This document shows positions 25,205 to 43,400 of a stretch of 64,000 bases of DNA, piece by piece (the stretch's first letter is position 1; every line of letters starts with the position of its first letter). Under the pieces are notes generated by a model. It was not told the origin of the DNA, made no database searches, and saw only the letters and a program-made list of their open reading frames with translations. Both the position numbers and the translations under genes were made by a program. Source of the DNA: Hydra vulgaris (lineage: Eukaryota; Cnidaria; Hydrozoa; Anthoathecata; Hydridae); NCBI RefSeq assembly GCF_038396675.1, contig NC_088924.1, positions 25,807,501-25,871,500 of the forward strand, in the 5' to 3' direction.

Positions 25205-25531
25205 ATGCCTAAAAATAGCTCTCACTTGTTTTCAAATAGAATAATATTATCTTTAGTCGCATTCGCTTTTTTATGTTTATGCGCTTTCGCTTTTTTTACC
25301 TCAATAAAAACAAGTATATTTAAAAAAATTTTAAAGACTTCCTTTTTAATGATTTTTTCTAAAATGTTTTCCTTTATAAAAAAAAAAGTCAGAGTGGGAA
25401 GGGCATTTGTCTTCGCACCTAACAATTTTAACATAGAAGCTCACCAGGACTATACAGGCGCCGAAAGTTTCAGAGCTGTAGCTAGTCTGAATAGTGGTGA
25501 TAAATTAATTGAAAAATTCAGTAAGGACTGA
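25205..25531 (+). CDS. Hypothetical 108-aa open frame with one membrane segment
   Basis: The frame starts at an ATG in AT-rich context. It has a hydrophobic span at residues 13-32 (IILSLVAFAFLCLCAFAFF), a second weaker hydrophobic stretch at 40-57, a basic patch, and a more complex C-terminal third (EAHQDYTGAESFRAVASL). No homologue comes to mind, and no intron or promoter evidence is visible. It could be a real single-exon gene, an exon, or chance. Confidence 0.22.
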   Translation: MPKNSSHLFSNRIILSLVAFAFLCLCAFAFFTSIKTSIFKKILKTSFLMIFSKMFSFIKKKVRVGRAFVFAPNNFNIEAHQDYTGAESFRAVASLNSGDKLIEKFSKD

Positions 25532-25865
25532 CAACGGCCAAACAAGGCTAAAAGTTCAATTAAACTTTTTAATGGAGCCTAATATTTTACAAAGTTTTTT
25601 TATATGAGAATATAAATAGTAAACCTCCATTTCTGCTAAGCCAATAAACAACCCAAAGTTGGAAGTAAATCAAAGTCGGTACTTGATAAATATAAATATA
25701 TATAAACACTGGCATAGAGACATGTTGCGAAGGGAGCGTTGTTCTTTCCCTAAAAACTAACTCAAAGTTTCAGTTTTATCTATTAAAATTTTAGCTATGT
25801 CAGGGCACATTAATTTCCGTTTCAGCCTCCTCCCCATCCTAACTTTCTTAACCTTTCTAAGTCAC

Positions 25866-26092
<227 letters not shown>

Positions 26093-26590
26093 TTCTGTGG
26101 CAACTGAGCATTGCAAAGAATGCCATGGGATATTCGACTGGCTTTATCTAAAATTAACAACTTCCCTTATTTTCATGAAAGGAAAATAAGGGAATCGCTT
26201 GAAATTAACTATACGCAAACATCTCAGGAGGTTAAACAATACCCGGTACTGCTTAACAGGGACAACGGGGTAAAAGTTGCTTGAAATAGTTGGAGACCAC
26301 TATTTAAGAAAATCATAAAAAAACAAATAAATTTTTATTGAAGTTGTCTTTGTAATGGCTTCTTTATGATTTTTAAAATTTTATATTGTAACGGTTTTTA
26401 AATTGGGATTTTACGTCTGATAATGGTCTATGCAAACTTCGGTCTAAAAGTATCACAAAAATTAGTAAGTACGATGCTGGTTTGATGTTTTATAACTTAT
26501 TATAAATTTACGTACAACAAGAAATGTCGCTTAAACACTTAAACTATTTCTGACGTTACAAAAAAATTTTTTGTATAAATATTTTACGAG

Positions 26591-26622
26591 CTGATGATGC
26601 TGGTAACCATTAACCAGCGAAA
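26591..26622 (+). ncRNA. Hammerhead-ribozyme-like core 1
   Basis: CTGATGA (26591-26597) is followed by one T, then a 6-bp stem GCTGGT/ACCAGC (26599-26604 with 26613-26618), then GAAA (26619-26622). This is the conserved core order of a hammerhead ribozyme. The extra T before stem II and the lack of an obvious stem III/I fold keep confidence low. It lies upstream of the Penelope-like element at 26.7-28.9 kb, and such elements are known to carry hammerheads. Confidence 0.4.
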
Positions 26623-26719
26623 ATTTTTAATAACAAATTATTAATTGTATTAAAATAATTTGTATAAATCGATGTTTTCTTATCAATATAACATATACTC
26701 TTATGTACGATGTCAACGC

Positions 26720-29125
<2,406 letters not shown>

Positions 29126-29181
29126 ATAAACAAAGTAGTTTGCTGTTAAATACATAAACGATTTATTTATTCATTAGCATA

Positions 29182-31269
<2,088 letters not shown>

Positions 31270-31600
31270 CTTAAACGTAATTCACATTAAAAGCAAAATT
31301 AGGAAAAAAACTCTCAAAATAATCAATTTGTTGAGAAGAATTCACAAAATTTATTTAATTGGAAATAATTAATTGATAAGGGTTAATATAACAATAAAAT
31401 CAAATACATTAAAAAAAGCAACACAAAAAAAGAACCTCAATCAATTAAGGAGTTTTACCTTGAAATTTATAAGCACCGTACGTTATGTGAAAGTTATAGG
31501 ATATAGACAAATGTTGTTCTGCTTTTATATTGCAATATGTTTGCAAAATCTGCACGTTATCCAAATAAATTCATTACAAGTACAAATAAATAAAGTCAGG
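31270..31600 (-). promoter_or_regulatory. Promoter and 5'UTR intron of family copy B
   Basis: Read on the minus strand, AGCCTGAC, a GATAACGTGCAG block ending at 31550, then exactly 20 nt, then TATAAAA (31529-31523). A donor CAAG|GTAAAA at 31459/31458 and an acceptor TTTAAG immediately before the start codon imply a 189-nt 5'UTR intron, as in copy A. Confidence 0.6.
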
Positions 31601-31835
31601 CTGTTAACACATCTTACAGCAAACATTTAATAAACGTCTTAATTTGGTCAGCAGTATTTAAACATTCTCATAAATAAATGAAAAATTTTATGTACACATA
31701 TTATGTACATATTTTTTTGAAAAGACTTTCAAAACTTTTTGGAAAAATAGAAAACGAGGAAAAAATTCAGCCAATTCCAAGAAAACGTAGCATTCAAAAA
31801 GTTTTTTCTGTTTGATTAAGATACAAAAATAATTA

Positions 31836-32825
31836 TAGGGTAGATTAGGGTAATATGAGCACTTTGGTAATATGAGCATACTTAAAGATTTGTTAGAGTG
31901 AAGTTAAAGTTGCTATGTATTTTTTGAATCGATATTATGTGGTGATAACAGGAATCAGTACAATTAGCGTAAATTTATATGCAGTAATTAGCGGCTGTCA
32001 TCTAATTAAAACGCTGTTAAAATTTTGCGTTTTTAAAATAATATCATCACAGGTGAATAAATCTGTGGCGCGAAATTTTGGTGCTAAAATAATGAAACTA
32101 ATTTTTTCATAGATAAAAACGTTAGCTATAATTCCAATCCTTTTTTGTTTGAAAAACAATGCATAAAAACATTTAGTTTTGACTTTTTTTAAAGATGCCA
32201 TTTTTGTGTAATATGAGCATGCTCAAATTACCTTGTGTTTTTCATTAAAAATACCTAGTTTAAAGTCCTAAAATAGCATCAGTTTTAATTGCTTTTGAAT
32301 AAAACAAAACATTATAGAAAAATTTCATACTCTAACGATATTAAATATTGTTCTGTAATTTAAATTTAAAAAATTTGAATTTTTATCGTTCAAAGGTTTA
32401 AATTAATAAAATTGAAAAAATAAGGAACTAGTTTTTTTTGCGGAAAACTTTTTGTTGTTTCAACAAAAAGTGGTTTAAAACTTGATCTTTTAATGATAAA
32501 TATTTTCAATAACATACCACTATATTCCGACAATTAGTTCTAATTATCAGGCTGGTATTTTTTTACTTAATTAATGTTACTTTTTTGAGCTAATTTAAAG
32601 TGCTCATATTATCGAGTAGTCTGGGTAATATATGCATATTTGCTACTTTTTTAAAACCTCTGTGTTTTTAAGAAAAATTTCAAGTGCCCAAATATCTAAA
32701 TAAATCATGAGGAGAGAACCCTAAAAATTATTTATTTGCAAAATTTTGGATCCAGCATAATTATTTTTGAAACTATTTTAGTTTTCGTTTAAGGTGCTCA
32801 TATTACCTTAAGCTATCCTATCTAA
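31836..32825. mobile_element. TIR element with TAATATGAGCA termini, non-autonomous
   Basis: The left end TAGGGTAGATTAGGGTAATA and the right end, read on the complement, TAGGATAGCTTAAGGTAATA form an imperfect inverted repeat that continues as ATGAGCAC on both sides. Internal copies of TAATATGAGCA occur near 31870, 32210, 32600 and 32625. No transposase frame is present; the 65- to 67-aa frames inside are not convincing. Confidence 0.6.
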
Positions 32826-33224
32826 AACGTGATATTAAACGAAAAAAAATGTTTTAAAAAATTTCTCTTTAAGCAATTAACGCTCGGAGTATGTGTCATT
32901 TGGCACAGTTAAAATTATTTAAGAAAACCCAGTTATTTATTTATTTATTTATACATGTTTGTGGGTGCAAACATGTAGGGATATATATACAAACATGTAT
33001 AATGTTTGTGCAAACATGTAACATATATATACAAACATGAATAAACATGTATTTATACAACTTCAAATCAATATAAATTGTGTAATTTTAATTTTGAACT
33101 AGTTTTTTTTTTAAATGAAAGGTAAAACCAATTAAATTTAATTATGAGGTCAAATATTGTCAACCTGATTGTTTTTTTTATGAGTTAATTAGAATTTTAA
33201 TGACTACTTGGAAAAATGTCTGAA

Positions 33225-34470
<1,246 letters not shown>

Positions 34471-34503
34471 GAAAAAGAAAAAATTTTTATTATGGAACTT
34501 TAA

Positions 34504-34529
34504 GTTTTATGCCTAACGGCAATCATCAG
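34504..34529 (-). ncRNA. Hammerhead-like core 2 (degenerate)
   Basis: On the minus strand, CTGATGA (34529-34523), T, stem TGCC with loop GTTA and GGCA, then T and AAAAC in place of GAAAC. It lies 41 nt from a TA array. No protein-coding part of a Penelope-like element remains next to it. From here to 35275 I see nothing else. Confidence 0.3.
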
Positions 34530-35278
34530 GAGCGATCGCTCTCGATAACTGACCACGGGAATAATATTTAGTTGCGAAAAGCTGGCCAGATTTTTTAGTC
34601 GTTTTGAGAACAGTTCAAAAAACAAAAAAAATCTCAAAAAAGATTAATTGGACCGATGAGAGACAATTACTCAAAAAAATAAACTAGAAAAAGAAAATAA
34701 CTTCTCACGCGAAAAAAATTAAAGCAAAATAAATTACGTTTAGAACAAATATTTTGGAAACATCGCTCTTTTATAATTTTTTTATAAAATTAAGCGACTT
34801 TTTTTTATATAAAGTAACATCTTACAATCGCTTAATAAGGAAACAAGTGTTCTTTTATTTATTAAAGAGTTTAATATAATTTTTATTTATATACTCATGT
34901 CTTATTTCCAGTACTGGATTAAGGAGGGTCGGGATTAAAGGGGGCTATAGCCCCGGGCCCCAGATTTTTACAGGCCCCGAAATAGTCAAAAGACTTTTTT
35001 TAATTATTTTTACGCCCTGGCACATAAAAAGGCCTCCAATATAAAAATAGCCCCCAGCCCCAAAAAGTCTAACAAAATTCTAATAAAACTAACGCTAGCT
35101 TTAGTTTTATTTAAGCTAAATTATTTTATAAATAAAAAAGTTAATTTTTTTAATAACAATTTTATGTTTCGCGTGAAAATTTAAACACATTTGAAGCAAT
35201 TTTGTTCATCTTCTTAGATGAACAAATCAAATAATTAAATCATTGAGTTACTGTAGAAATTAAATTAATTAGATAGAA

Positions 35279-35416
<138 letters not shown>

Positions 35417-35650
35417 CCAAATAGCAAACACCTATTTGATTTTTATTAAAAAAGATTTATCAAATAATGTGATGTGATAAGAAAATTAGTTAAATTTTTT
35501 TGCAGCGTTTCTTTAAAAAAAGTAACAACACTATGTCTAAATGTAACAGCACTTTTTTTTTAAGTGAAATTTTAAGCAATATGCCTTAAAGTCAAATTTT
35601 GAGCAACTTGATTACATGGAAACATGTAAAAAAACAACTATTTATTTTAC

Positions 35651-35654
<4 letters not shown>

Positions 35655-35746
<92 letters not shown>
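35655..35746. repeat. (TA)n array
   Basis: A TA array that directly joins the truncated 5' edge of a Penelope-like fragment. Confidence 0.95.
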
Positions 35747-35748
<2 letters not shown>

Positions 35749-36367
35749 TAAAATTTTTCTAAAATTAGTAGACAAACATTTTCCTCCCTCTAATAAATTA
35801 CATAAGATTTCTAACAGAAATACCATTAAAGTAAGTTATAGTTGTACAAAAAATTTAGAAAGAATTATAAAAGGCCACAACTACGCCTTAATTAATAAAA
35901 ATATACATATAAAAGAAAAAAACACTGATTATTGTAATTGTAAACAAAAACTAGATTGCCCTCTAAATGGAAAATGCCTTTCGAAAAATGTAATTTACAA
36001 GTGCATTGTTTCCTCACAAAACAACCCTGATAAACAATATATTGGCTTAACCGAGGGGGAATGGAAAAAACGTTATGCCAACCACAAACAATCGTTTAAA
36101 CACAAAAAATATTCAAAAGAGACTATGCTGTCAAAATATATTTGGGATTTAAAAGAAAAAAATAAAAATTTTAATTTACAATGGTCTATTCTAAAATCTG
36201 CCCCTGCCTATAATAACATTTCCAAAAAATGTATGGTATGTTTGAAAGAAAAATTTGAAAAAATTACTCATTTAAATCAAGAAAATTTATTAAATAAAAA
36301 ATCTGAATTAATTTCTAAATGTAGGCACGAAAATAAATACCTCTTAAAAAATTATAAAAATAAATGA
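35747..36367 (+). pseudogene. Penelope-like element, GIY-YIG half
   Basis: A nearly uninterrupted frame starts abruptly after a TA array: KHFPPSNKLHKISNRNT, KVSYSC, a Cys-rich block (YCNCKQKLDCPLNGKC), then the GIY-YIG endonuclease with VIYKCIV, QYIGLTEGEWKKRYANHK, SKYIWDLKEKN, and a second Cys pair (CMVC). It ends KCRHENKYLLKNYKNK and a stop at 36365-36367. It is better preserved than the other two copies. The RT half is missing, so this is a 5'-truncated copy. Confidence 0.8.
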
Positions 36368-36535
36368 CCAAATTAAACTATCCCCATTCCAAAGAAAATT
36401 ATTTCATAATTACTTTCTGTAACTTCCCGTTAACAAAAAAATATAGTAATTAAAATTTTTTTATAATAATTTATAACTTCCTGTTAAATATTTTTTTCTA
36501 TAAATTGAATTTTTTTTGAGATTTAGTAACTCTTC

Positions 36536-36575
36536 CTGATGATCCAGCAATGGTGAAACTTCAAGTCGAAGATAA
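36536..36575 (+). ncRNA. Hammerhead-like core 3, Penelope 3' region
   Basis: CTGATGA (36536-36542), T, a stem CCA/TGG closed by a GCAA tetraloop (36544-36553), T, then GAAAC (36555-36559), followed by a possible short stem CTTC/GAAG. It lies 169 nt after the Penelope stop codon, where Penelope hammerheads are expected. The flanking T-T opposition and weak stem I make activity uncertain. Confidence 0.45.
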
Positions 36576-36620
36576 AAGTTAGATAAGTGTTTTTTACTAA
36601 TTAATTATTGCTCTGTTCTT

Positions 36621-36873
<253 letters not shown>

Positions 36874-37285
36874 CGAGTTCACCCGATCCATGTCATCAAG
36901 TTATATATTATGGGGTAAATAACAAGTAATAAAATACGTATGAAGTTATTTAAATGGCGTCTATAGGTGTGCGGAGCTTTAGAACTCGAAGAAAAACTAC
37001 AATAAATGTTGTTAGCAAAAACAAACGAAAGGTTACTAAAAGTTGGCATAATTCAAAAAGTATCAAAAGTCAAGCCTTAACAGAACTCTCCGGTATTTAT
37101 ACATATCATGTATAATTTATAAAATGCATAAAATGCAAAGGTTACTGGTAACTTTTAAGTATACTTTTAACTTAAAGGTAACCTTTGGTACCCTTTGCAG
37201 TTTTACTACAAGTCTCTCTTGCTTCACTACAATTCCTGTATTATAGGACTTTCCATGAAGAAAGAAAAGTTGTAGTTCACTCATA

Positions 37286-37428
37286 ATTCATTGAGCTTTG
37301 GTTTATTATTATAATAAACCAAAGCTCAAAGCTTCTTATTATTGTCTGAGCATCAATGTAGTATCATATACTAGTTATATGATACTACATCAATGCTCAG
37401 AGAATAATAAGAAAGCTTTAGTATTGCA
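37286..37428. repeat. Nested palindromes
   Basis: A first hairpin is formed by GAGCTTTGGTTTATTATTAT and its complement (37290-37325). A second, longer one follows (about 37328-37426) with arms starting AAGCTTCTTATTATTGTCTG, carrying a few mismatches and centred on TATACTAGTTATATGATA. The rest of 36880-37540 is non-coding. Confidence 0.75.
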
Positions 37429-37535
37429 TCATTCTTAGAAAGATTTTATTGTTGCATCTTTCTGCCTAAGCCTGTATATACAAGCTTGTTTGTATATAGT
37501 TCAACACCAATATATATATAGTTCAACAAATGTGC

Positions 37536-37544
<9 letters not shown>

Positions 37545-37622
<78 letters not shown>
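37545..37622. repeat. (TA)n array
   Basis: A TA array immediately 5' of a LINE fragment. Confidence 0.9.
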
Positions 37623-37624
<2 letters not shown>

Positions 37625-38060
37625 ACTCTTAACAGCAAGAGGTACTTCATTAAAGATTATAGGAAAGTTATACAGCACATACGTACAGAATGTTGTGAAG
37701 TATGGCAGTGAAACATGGGCAATAAAGGTTGACGATGTTCAGCATTTGGAAAAAATAGAAAAGATGATGATTAGATGGATGTGCGGTGTAACTCTAAGAG
37801 ACGAGAAAAGCAATGATGATCTAAGAAAAAGTTACATAGTTATATATCTGATAGGGTGCCTTAGGGAAGATTGAGATGGTTTGGGTATGTAGAACGTAAG
37901 GATGCAAATGCTGGTTATCAGCATGTAGAGGGGTCAAAGTTTTAGGAGAAAAAAGTAGAAAAACTTTGTAGAAGTAGAAAAACTTTGAAAGAATGTGTTT
38001 ACTACCAGGTGCGGTACAGGGATAATTAATGATGAATTTTGATACCAAATTTATAATCCT
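37623..38060 (+). pseudogene. LINE 3' fragment (C-terminal RT region)
   Basis: PLLTARGTSLKIIGKLYSTY, then VVKYGSETWAIK, LEKIEKMMIRWMCGVTLRDE and a decayed RWFGYVE-like block follow the C-terminal order of a LINE reverse transcriptase. It is a different lineage from the CR1 copies. It begins right after a TA array, and stops follow at 37874 and beyond. 38060-38760 holds no gene that I can support. Confidence 0.65.
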
Positions 38061-38827
38061 AGGTCAACTAGAAAAAAAAGATATGCAACTTTAACATGTG
38101 ATACAACATCACATCAAATACGCATATAACACTTTAACTCTATAATAATTTATAAAAAATAAAATTGATTATGGCACATTTTAATGCAGTTAGAAATGAT
38201 TTTAAGATAATGGCGCTGACAAAAATAAGGAGTTTGTAGTTATTTGTAGTTACTTGCAGTTTTGTTTAACCTTTTTAAACATGAAGGAGATGTTTAAATA
38301 TTGATTATTATATACCAAATGATCTGTAAATAATCTGTAGGAAGATGTTATTTTTCTTTCTGAGCATTTAAAATATAAAATAAAGAAAAGGCAAAAAAAT
38401 AAAAATTAAAAATAAGCGATTTGCTGTTATTTGGTAGCAACTATATGCAAAAATTTTTTAAGCATGTTCGCAATTCTAAAATATTGATTGTTATATATCA
38501 AATGAAAGATCTATAAATAATCTATTTAAGCATGTTAGTTTCATTTTCGAGTAATTGGGGGTATAATAAATTTTTCTTGCCAAAATTACCTATTTTTGCT
38601 AGATTGCTTTAATAAGGAAAGTATAAAAATATTTTACAACTACTGCACTTTTACTAAGTTTATGCTTTAGTTTATACAAAAAAATACATAGTTTTAAAGC
38701 ACTTTCAGTAATAACGTTTTAAAGCTCTTTCCATCATGTAAATAGCTAATATCAAAAAACCATGAAAAACTCGAATCTTTTTAAAAGCGATGTCAAAAAT
38801 AAAACGCGTATAAAACAGATGCAAATG

Positions 38828-38857
38828 AACCATTGCTGGATCATCAGGAAGAGTTAC
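38828..38857 (-). ncRNA. Hammerhead-like core 4 (partial)
   Basis: On the minus strand, AGTAACTCTTCCTGATGATC followed by CAGCAATGGT is identical over 30 nt to the block at 36525-36554. The GAAAC half is lost here (TTCATT instead). A TA array starts within 20 nt. It is a relic of a Penelope 3' end. Confidence 0.4.
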
Positions 38858-38859
38858 TC

Positions 38860-39003
<144 letters not shown>

Positions 39004-39059
39004 AATTTTCGTTTTATTTCTATTATTTTTTTTTTTTTTTTTTTATTTTATAAAAATGT

Positions 39060-40071
39060 TTTAATGTTATTAGAGAAGATTTTGCAAGTACGGATAGCAA
39101 TCCAGAAATGTCTACAGAATTAAATCGGTAATATTTTCGAAATTTCATTTCTTAATTTCATTAATTCTTAATTGCATTTTAAAATTTCATTAATTTTTTA
39201 CAATTTCAGAGTTATTATAAGATATATTTTATAATATTAGGCTTGAAAAAGAATTAAGTATTAAGGAAAAGAAATTGAAAATCAGTGTTCGTTGGGATCC
39301 AACTACAGTTATTTTTAAGGACACCATGACAACTGTGTATGAAAGAAAAAGAAATGATATTATGCTGAGAATTCAATCCTTTGTATTTCAAAAGTTGTCT
39401 CTCAGTAATTTAAAAAAGAAACATGCAGGTAAGTACAAAAGTGTATATGTAATAAAATTTCCAATTTTTGATTAAATTTTTTTTTAATTTAGATTTTAAA
39501 TTTATTTAATTGGAACTTTTCGTTTAGATGGTCAGAAGATAGCTATTAAGCTCACTTAACAGTTGAACAAAAATAATAAAATTTTACAAGAATCCATCAA
39601 AACGTACAACGCCATAAGTTTAAGTTACCCCAGTAATTTTTTACAAAGCATCATAGTTTGGGATGAGGTTTGTAATTTGGAGAGTGTTTTTGGAAAAAAA
39701 AAGATACTGATTTTTTAATTCCGATAGCCATTAAACGAAAATGCGTTGAGCTCTATCAGTTGAACAATAGATCGATTGAAGAAATTGCAATGGTTAAGAA
39801 CGAAATGACAAATGTCTTGAATTTTTATAAAACTAAAATTGATAAACTCAACCAGGCCGTATTATTGCTTGAAAATAGTTTTGAAGATGACGGCTGGAAA
39901 GCACTGATGTTGAAAGAAATAAATTCTTTAGATGGCAAACTTTTTAGTTTGTCTAAAGGTTTCTCCTCATATCTAGATTCAGAAACTATAATTGAGAAGA
40001 GTATTTTGTTGTTGGATGAGGATGACTTGAGTACTGACTCAGATGACAGTGACTTTTATATAGATTTGTAA
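39060..40071 (+). pseudogene. Multi-exon transposase-like fragment, possibly KDZ type
   Basis: The pieces read as a C-terminal segment. 39071-39128 ([19 protein letters not shown], then GTAATA) may be an exon. 39240-39428 (KELSIKEKKLKISVRWDPTT...LKKKHAG, donor GTAAGT) and 39529-39715 (DGQKIAIKLT, a stop, QLNKNNKIL...) follow. 39716-40071 ends in an acidic tail (LLDEDDLSTDSDDSDF). IPIAIKRKCVELYQLNNRSI resembles what I recall from the C-termini of Kyakuja-Dileera-Zisupton transposases. It carries an in-frame stop at 39558 and a frame change near 39715. No catalytic region is present. Confidence 0.35.
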
Positions 40072-40435
40072 TAATTTTAGATTTTTTTAAATTGTAAAAC
40101 CATTGTTTATATACTTGATAATCTGTAAGGTTATTCTACCACATTTCTGTAATAATGCGAGGGAGTACTGAAGTTTGTGAAAATATTATTAAATTACATT
40201 TGATTTACAAATTTGAGTGTAAACCAAGGGGAGATGTTTAATTATTTATATAAACAGCTAAAAATATTGAAACATCTCGTTTTATAACTCTTAGTTTATA
40301 ACTCCAATAATTATACATTCATTAATGTTAAATTTTTTAAGTTAAAAGCGAACTGTTGCTCATCTGTTAAGAGACGGCATCGAACTTTGATATTGCCTTT
40401 GCACAAATAAGCGGCATTGGTAATATATTTGGATG

Positions 40436-40439
40436 CCGC
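40436..40439. repeat. Left target-site duplication CCGC
   Basis: CCGC directly precedes the left TIR. The identical CCGC follows the right TIR at 44616-44619. Confidence 0.75.
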
Positions 40440-43400
40440 TGTTACGTTAAATAAGTATCCCGTTAAAAAAGTAGACAAAATGAGCAATCAGGACAATATT
40501 TTTAAGGCAAAACGTAATTCTAAATTTTAAGTTAAGATTTAAATTAAAGTTTTATAAAATCCGTATTAAAAAGTATGGCTTTAAAAATAATCTTATAAGA
40601 ACTTAATATTTGCAAACATATTTGACGTAACAATACGATTAGGAGCGCCGCACTGCTCTTGATTAGCGATCTTATTTTGTATTATGTCTTATGTTTATAG
40701 ATAGTGATATAAATGTTATAATATGTTTAAATTTTGATAACTGGCGCCCACCCCACACGGTGCCTCCTGGATAAGTAATATTATCTCTTAATGTAATAGT
40801 ACTTCTAAAAGAGTTATTTTAATTTAAAATTTTTTTAAAAAATAAGCCTTATCTATAAATTTTGCAGCTAATGAAAATTTTCATATAAGTGTAAAAAGTG
40901 TAAAATCTATTACACTTAATAAACATAGGAATCCATTTCTGATCTGGAAAACGAGTTAATGGTTTGAAATTTAACAAGTTCTAGGTTTTGATCTAAATAT
41001 GATCTTAAATCTTCAATAACGTTACAATTATAAACCAGCAGTATCCAAACTAAACCGTCCAAACACGCTTACGTGGGATAATGTGTAAGCGATTAAAACA
41101 TATAGATTACAATTACTTGGAAACAAAATGAAAAATGTAAAAAAAAACGCATAACATATTAAATTGTTAAAAATTTATTTTCCAAAATAAATTTACATTC
41201 AACTTTGTATTGCTATTAAACTTGTGTCCATTTAAATATACCTCTCTTAGATATCGGTTGTTTGCCTCCTCAAATAAAACACCAGGGATCGAGGTTTACC
41301 TATCAAGTATACTTTTAACATAAGTGATGGAATCTTTTTCTTTAATTACTCCTAGCCATAAGAGCTTAAGTTGTCGTACCTGAAACTCAAAAAAAAAAAA
41401 AAAAAAAGAAGAAAGTTGTCATTCTTATTATAAGTAGAATTATTTACTAGATAATTATAATAAATTGACAGATGAAACAAACAAAAAAGACAAAAATGTT
41501 TGAATTTAAAAAAGTACTTGAAACCTGAAATGTAATCAGGCAATCTAAAGTGAAATATAAGAAAAATAATATTAGAAAATTATTTTTAACTTTTTTATAT
41601 TTATAATTTATATTTATTAATTATAACTTTTACTTAAGAGTGATGATACAACTAGAATTTAAACTAAAGTAACAATTAGAAAAAAAAATTATCATAATAA
41701 ATCTAATTTAGAAAACTCTAGATTAAACTCTCATATAAAACTGAGTAAACTCTAGTCTAGTTCCATCTTTACTACTTGTAACTCTAGTTCTAACTCTAAC
41801 TTATAACTATTACTTGTAACTCTACTTGTTGTATCTCCACTACTTATAACTCTAATCTAAAACTGAATCAATCAAAAACACTTAAAATTAGTTTTTGTTT
41901 AAAATAAGTTTTTGTTAAGAAAATATTTTTATGTATTTAACAAAAAGATTTCAAGTCATTATGCTTACAAAACAAAAATTAATAAATTAAATATCTAACT
42001 TTTATTAAGGTTTTCAAAAAATTATTTTTACACAAAGTTTCTAAAATTACTAATTAAAACAAAATAAATAACTGAAAACTGCTATTATCACATGATTAGG
42101 TCAGCATATTGTAAATATACACTTAAATATTTTTATCATTTTATAATCTAGAGACACTACATCAATATTATTTTATTTTACAGTGACAGAAATCATCACA
42201 TTGAAATGATAATACTTGAATGAGCATACTTTTTTACCATATGATAAAGAAATGTAAGGAAACATCTCCATTTTTTTTTCTCTCAATACACTGCAGGAAA
42301 TGAGACCTCATACAATTTTTATCCCAGATAATTAAACTTGGATCAAAACCATTGCATAAAGCAGTAGCATTTGCAATAGCATAAAGCCCACAATCATTTC
42401 CATTGTCTTGCTTTTGACATCTTATGACCTCCACATTCAAAGAAGAAATACATTCATTTATTAACAACGATCGTGCAACTTTGTGTACCAGTAATGGAAC
42501 AGTGGCTTTGTTAAACCCAGTAAACAATGAATCATAATACTGAACAGAATTAGAACCATTTTCAGATGTTAAATTACTTATTAGAACCCAATGCGAATCT
42601 CTAACATTAAGTATCTGAACAAATTTTCCAGAAATAGTATAACCACCAAAGTTTTTCGAATTAAAAATGCAAGAACTTTGAAACCCACCTACTTCAGGAA
42701 ACTGGTGTGAAAGAAAGCTTTGTGCAATATCAATTAAAGTATCATTGAGCCAACGAGATGGATGTTTTAAAACATCTACGCACAGCTTGACTGACTGCGC
42801 TGATAATGTTGAATAAAAATTATTATCTACAGAAATTGCGGGACAAACTAATTTTTTGGATTTTGATATACTTGCGTCAGTTAGAGAAGTTGAATGCTTT
42901 CTCTTGCTGGATTTCTTTAAAATTATTTTTAAATCATCTTTTTCAATTAATTGTTTAGTCATTTTAAGACAATAATCATGCTCTTTTAAAATCAATTGGG
43001 TGGACAATGCTTGTTTTTCTGATAAATAAGGCTTGATGTTGGATAAAGCAACAGATTTTTTCCAAACTTTACCATTAACAGTTAAAATAGCACCAGTTTG
43101 TTTTATTTCTGAAATGATTCCAGGTCCCAGCCAATCATGCTCCATCCGACTTCCTTTGCGACCAATTTTTCTGTAATTTCTTACTAAAACTTGGTCCCCT
43201 ATTTTAAATGAAAATGATTTGCATCCTTTCAATTGTTTTGAAGCATAACATTTTTTCATTGTAGTCTGGGTCTGCATAATATTGTTATTTACTTCTGTAA
43301 CAACTTTATTATAAGAATCCATTTTTTCTTGAACTTGCTCATTGGATGCCTTATATTCAAAATTTTTATTCTCATTAGTATCTAAATCAGTATTATTTAG

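Noticed and set aside
31373-31630. 85-aa plus-strand frame
   Set aside because: It overlaps the promoter of copy B and has no recognisable content.
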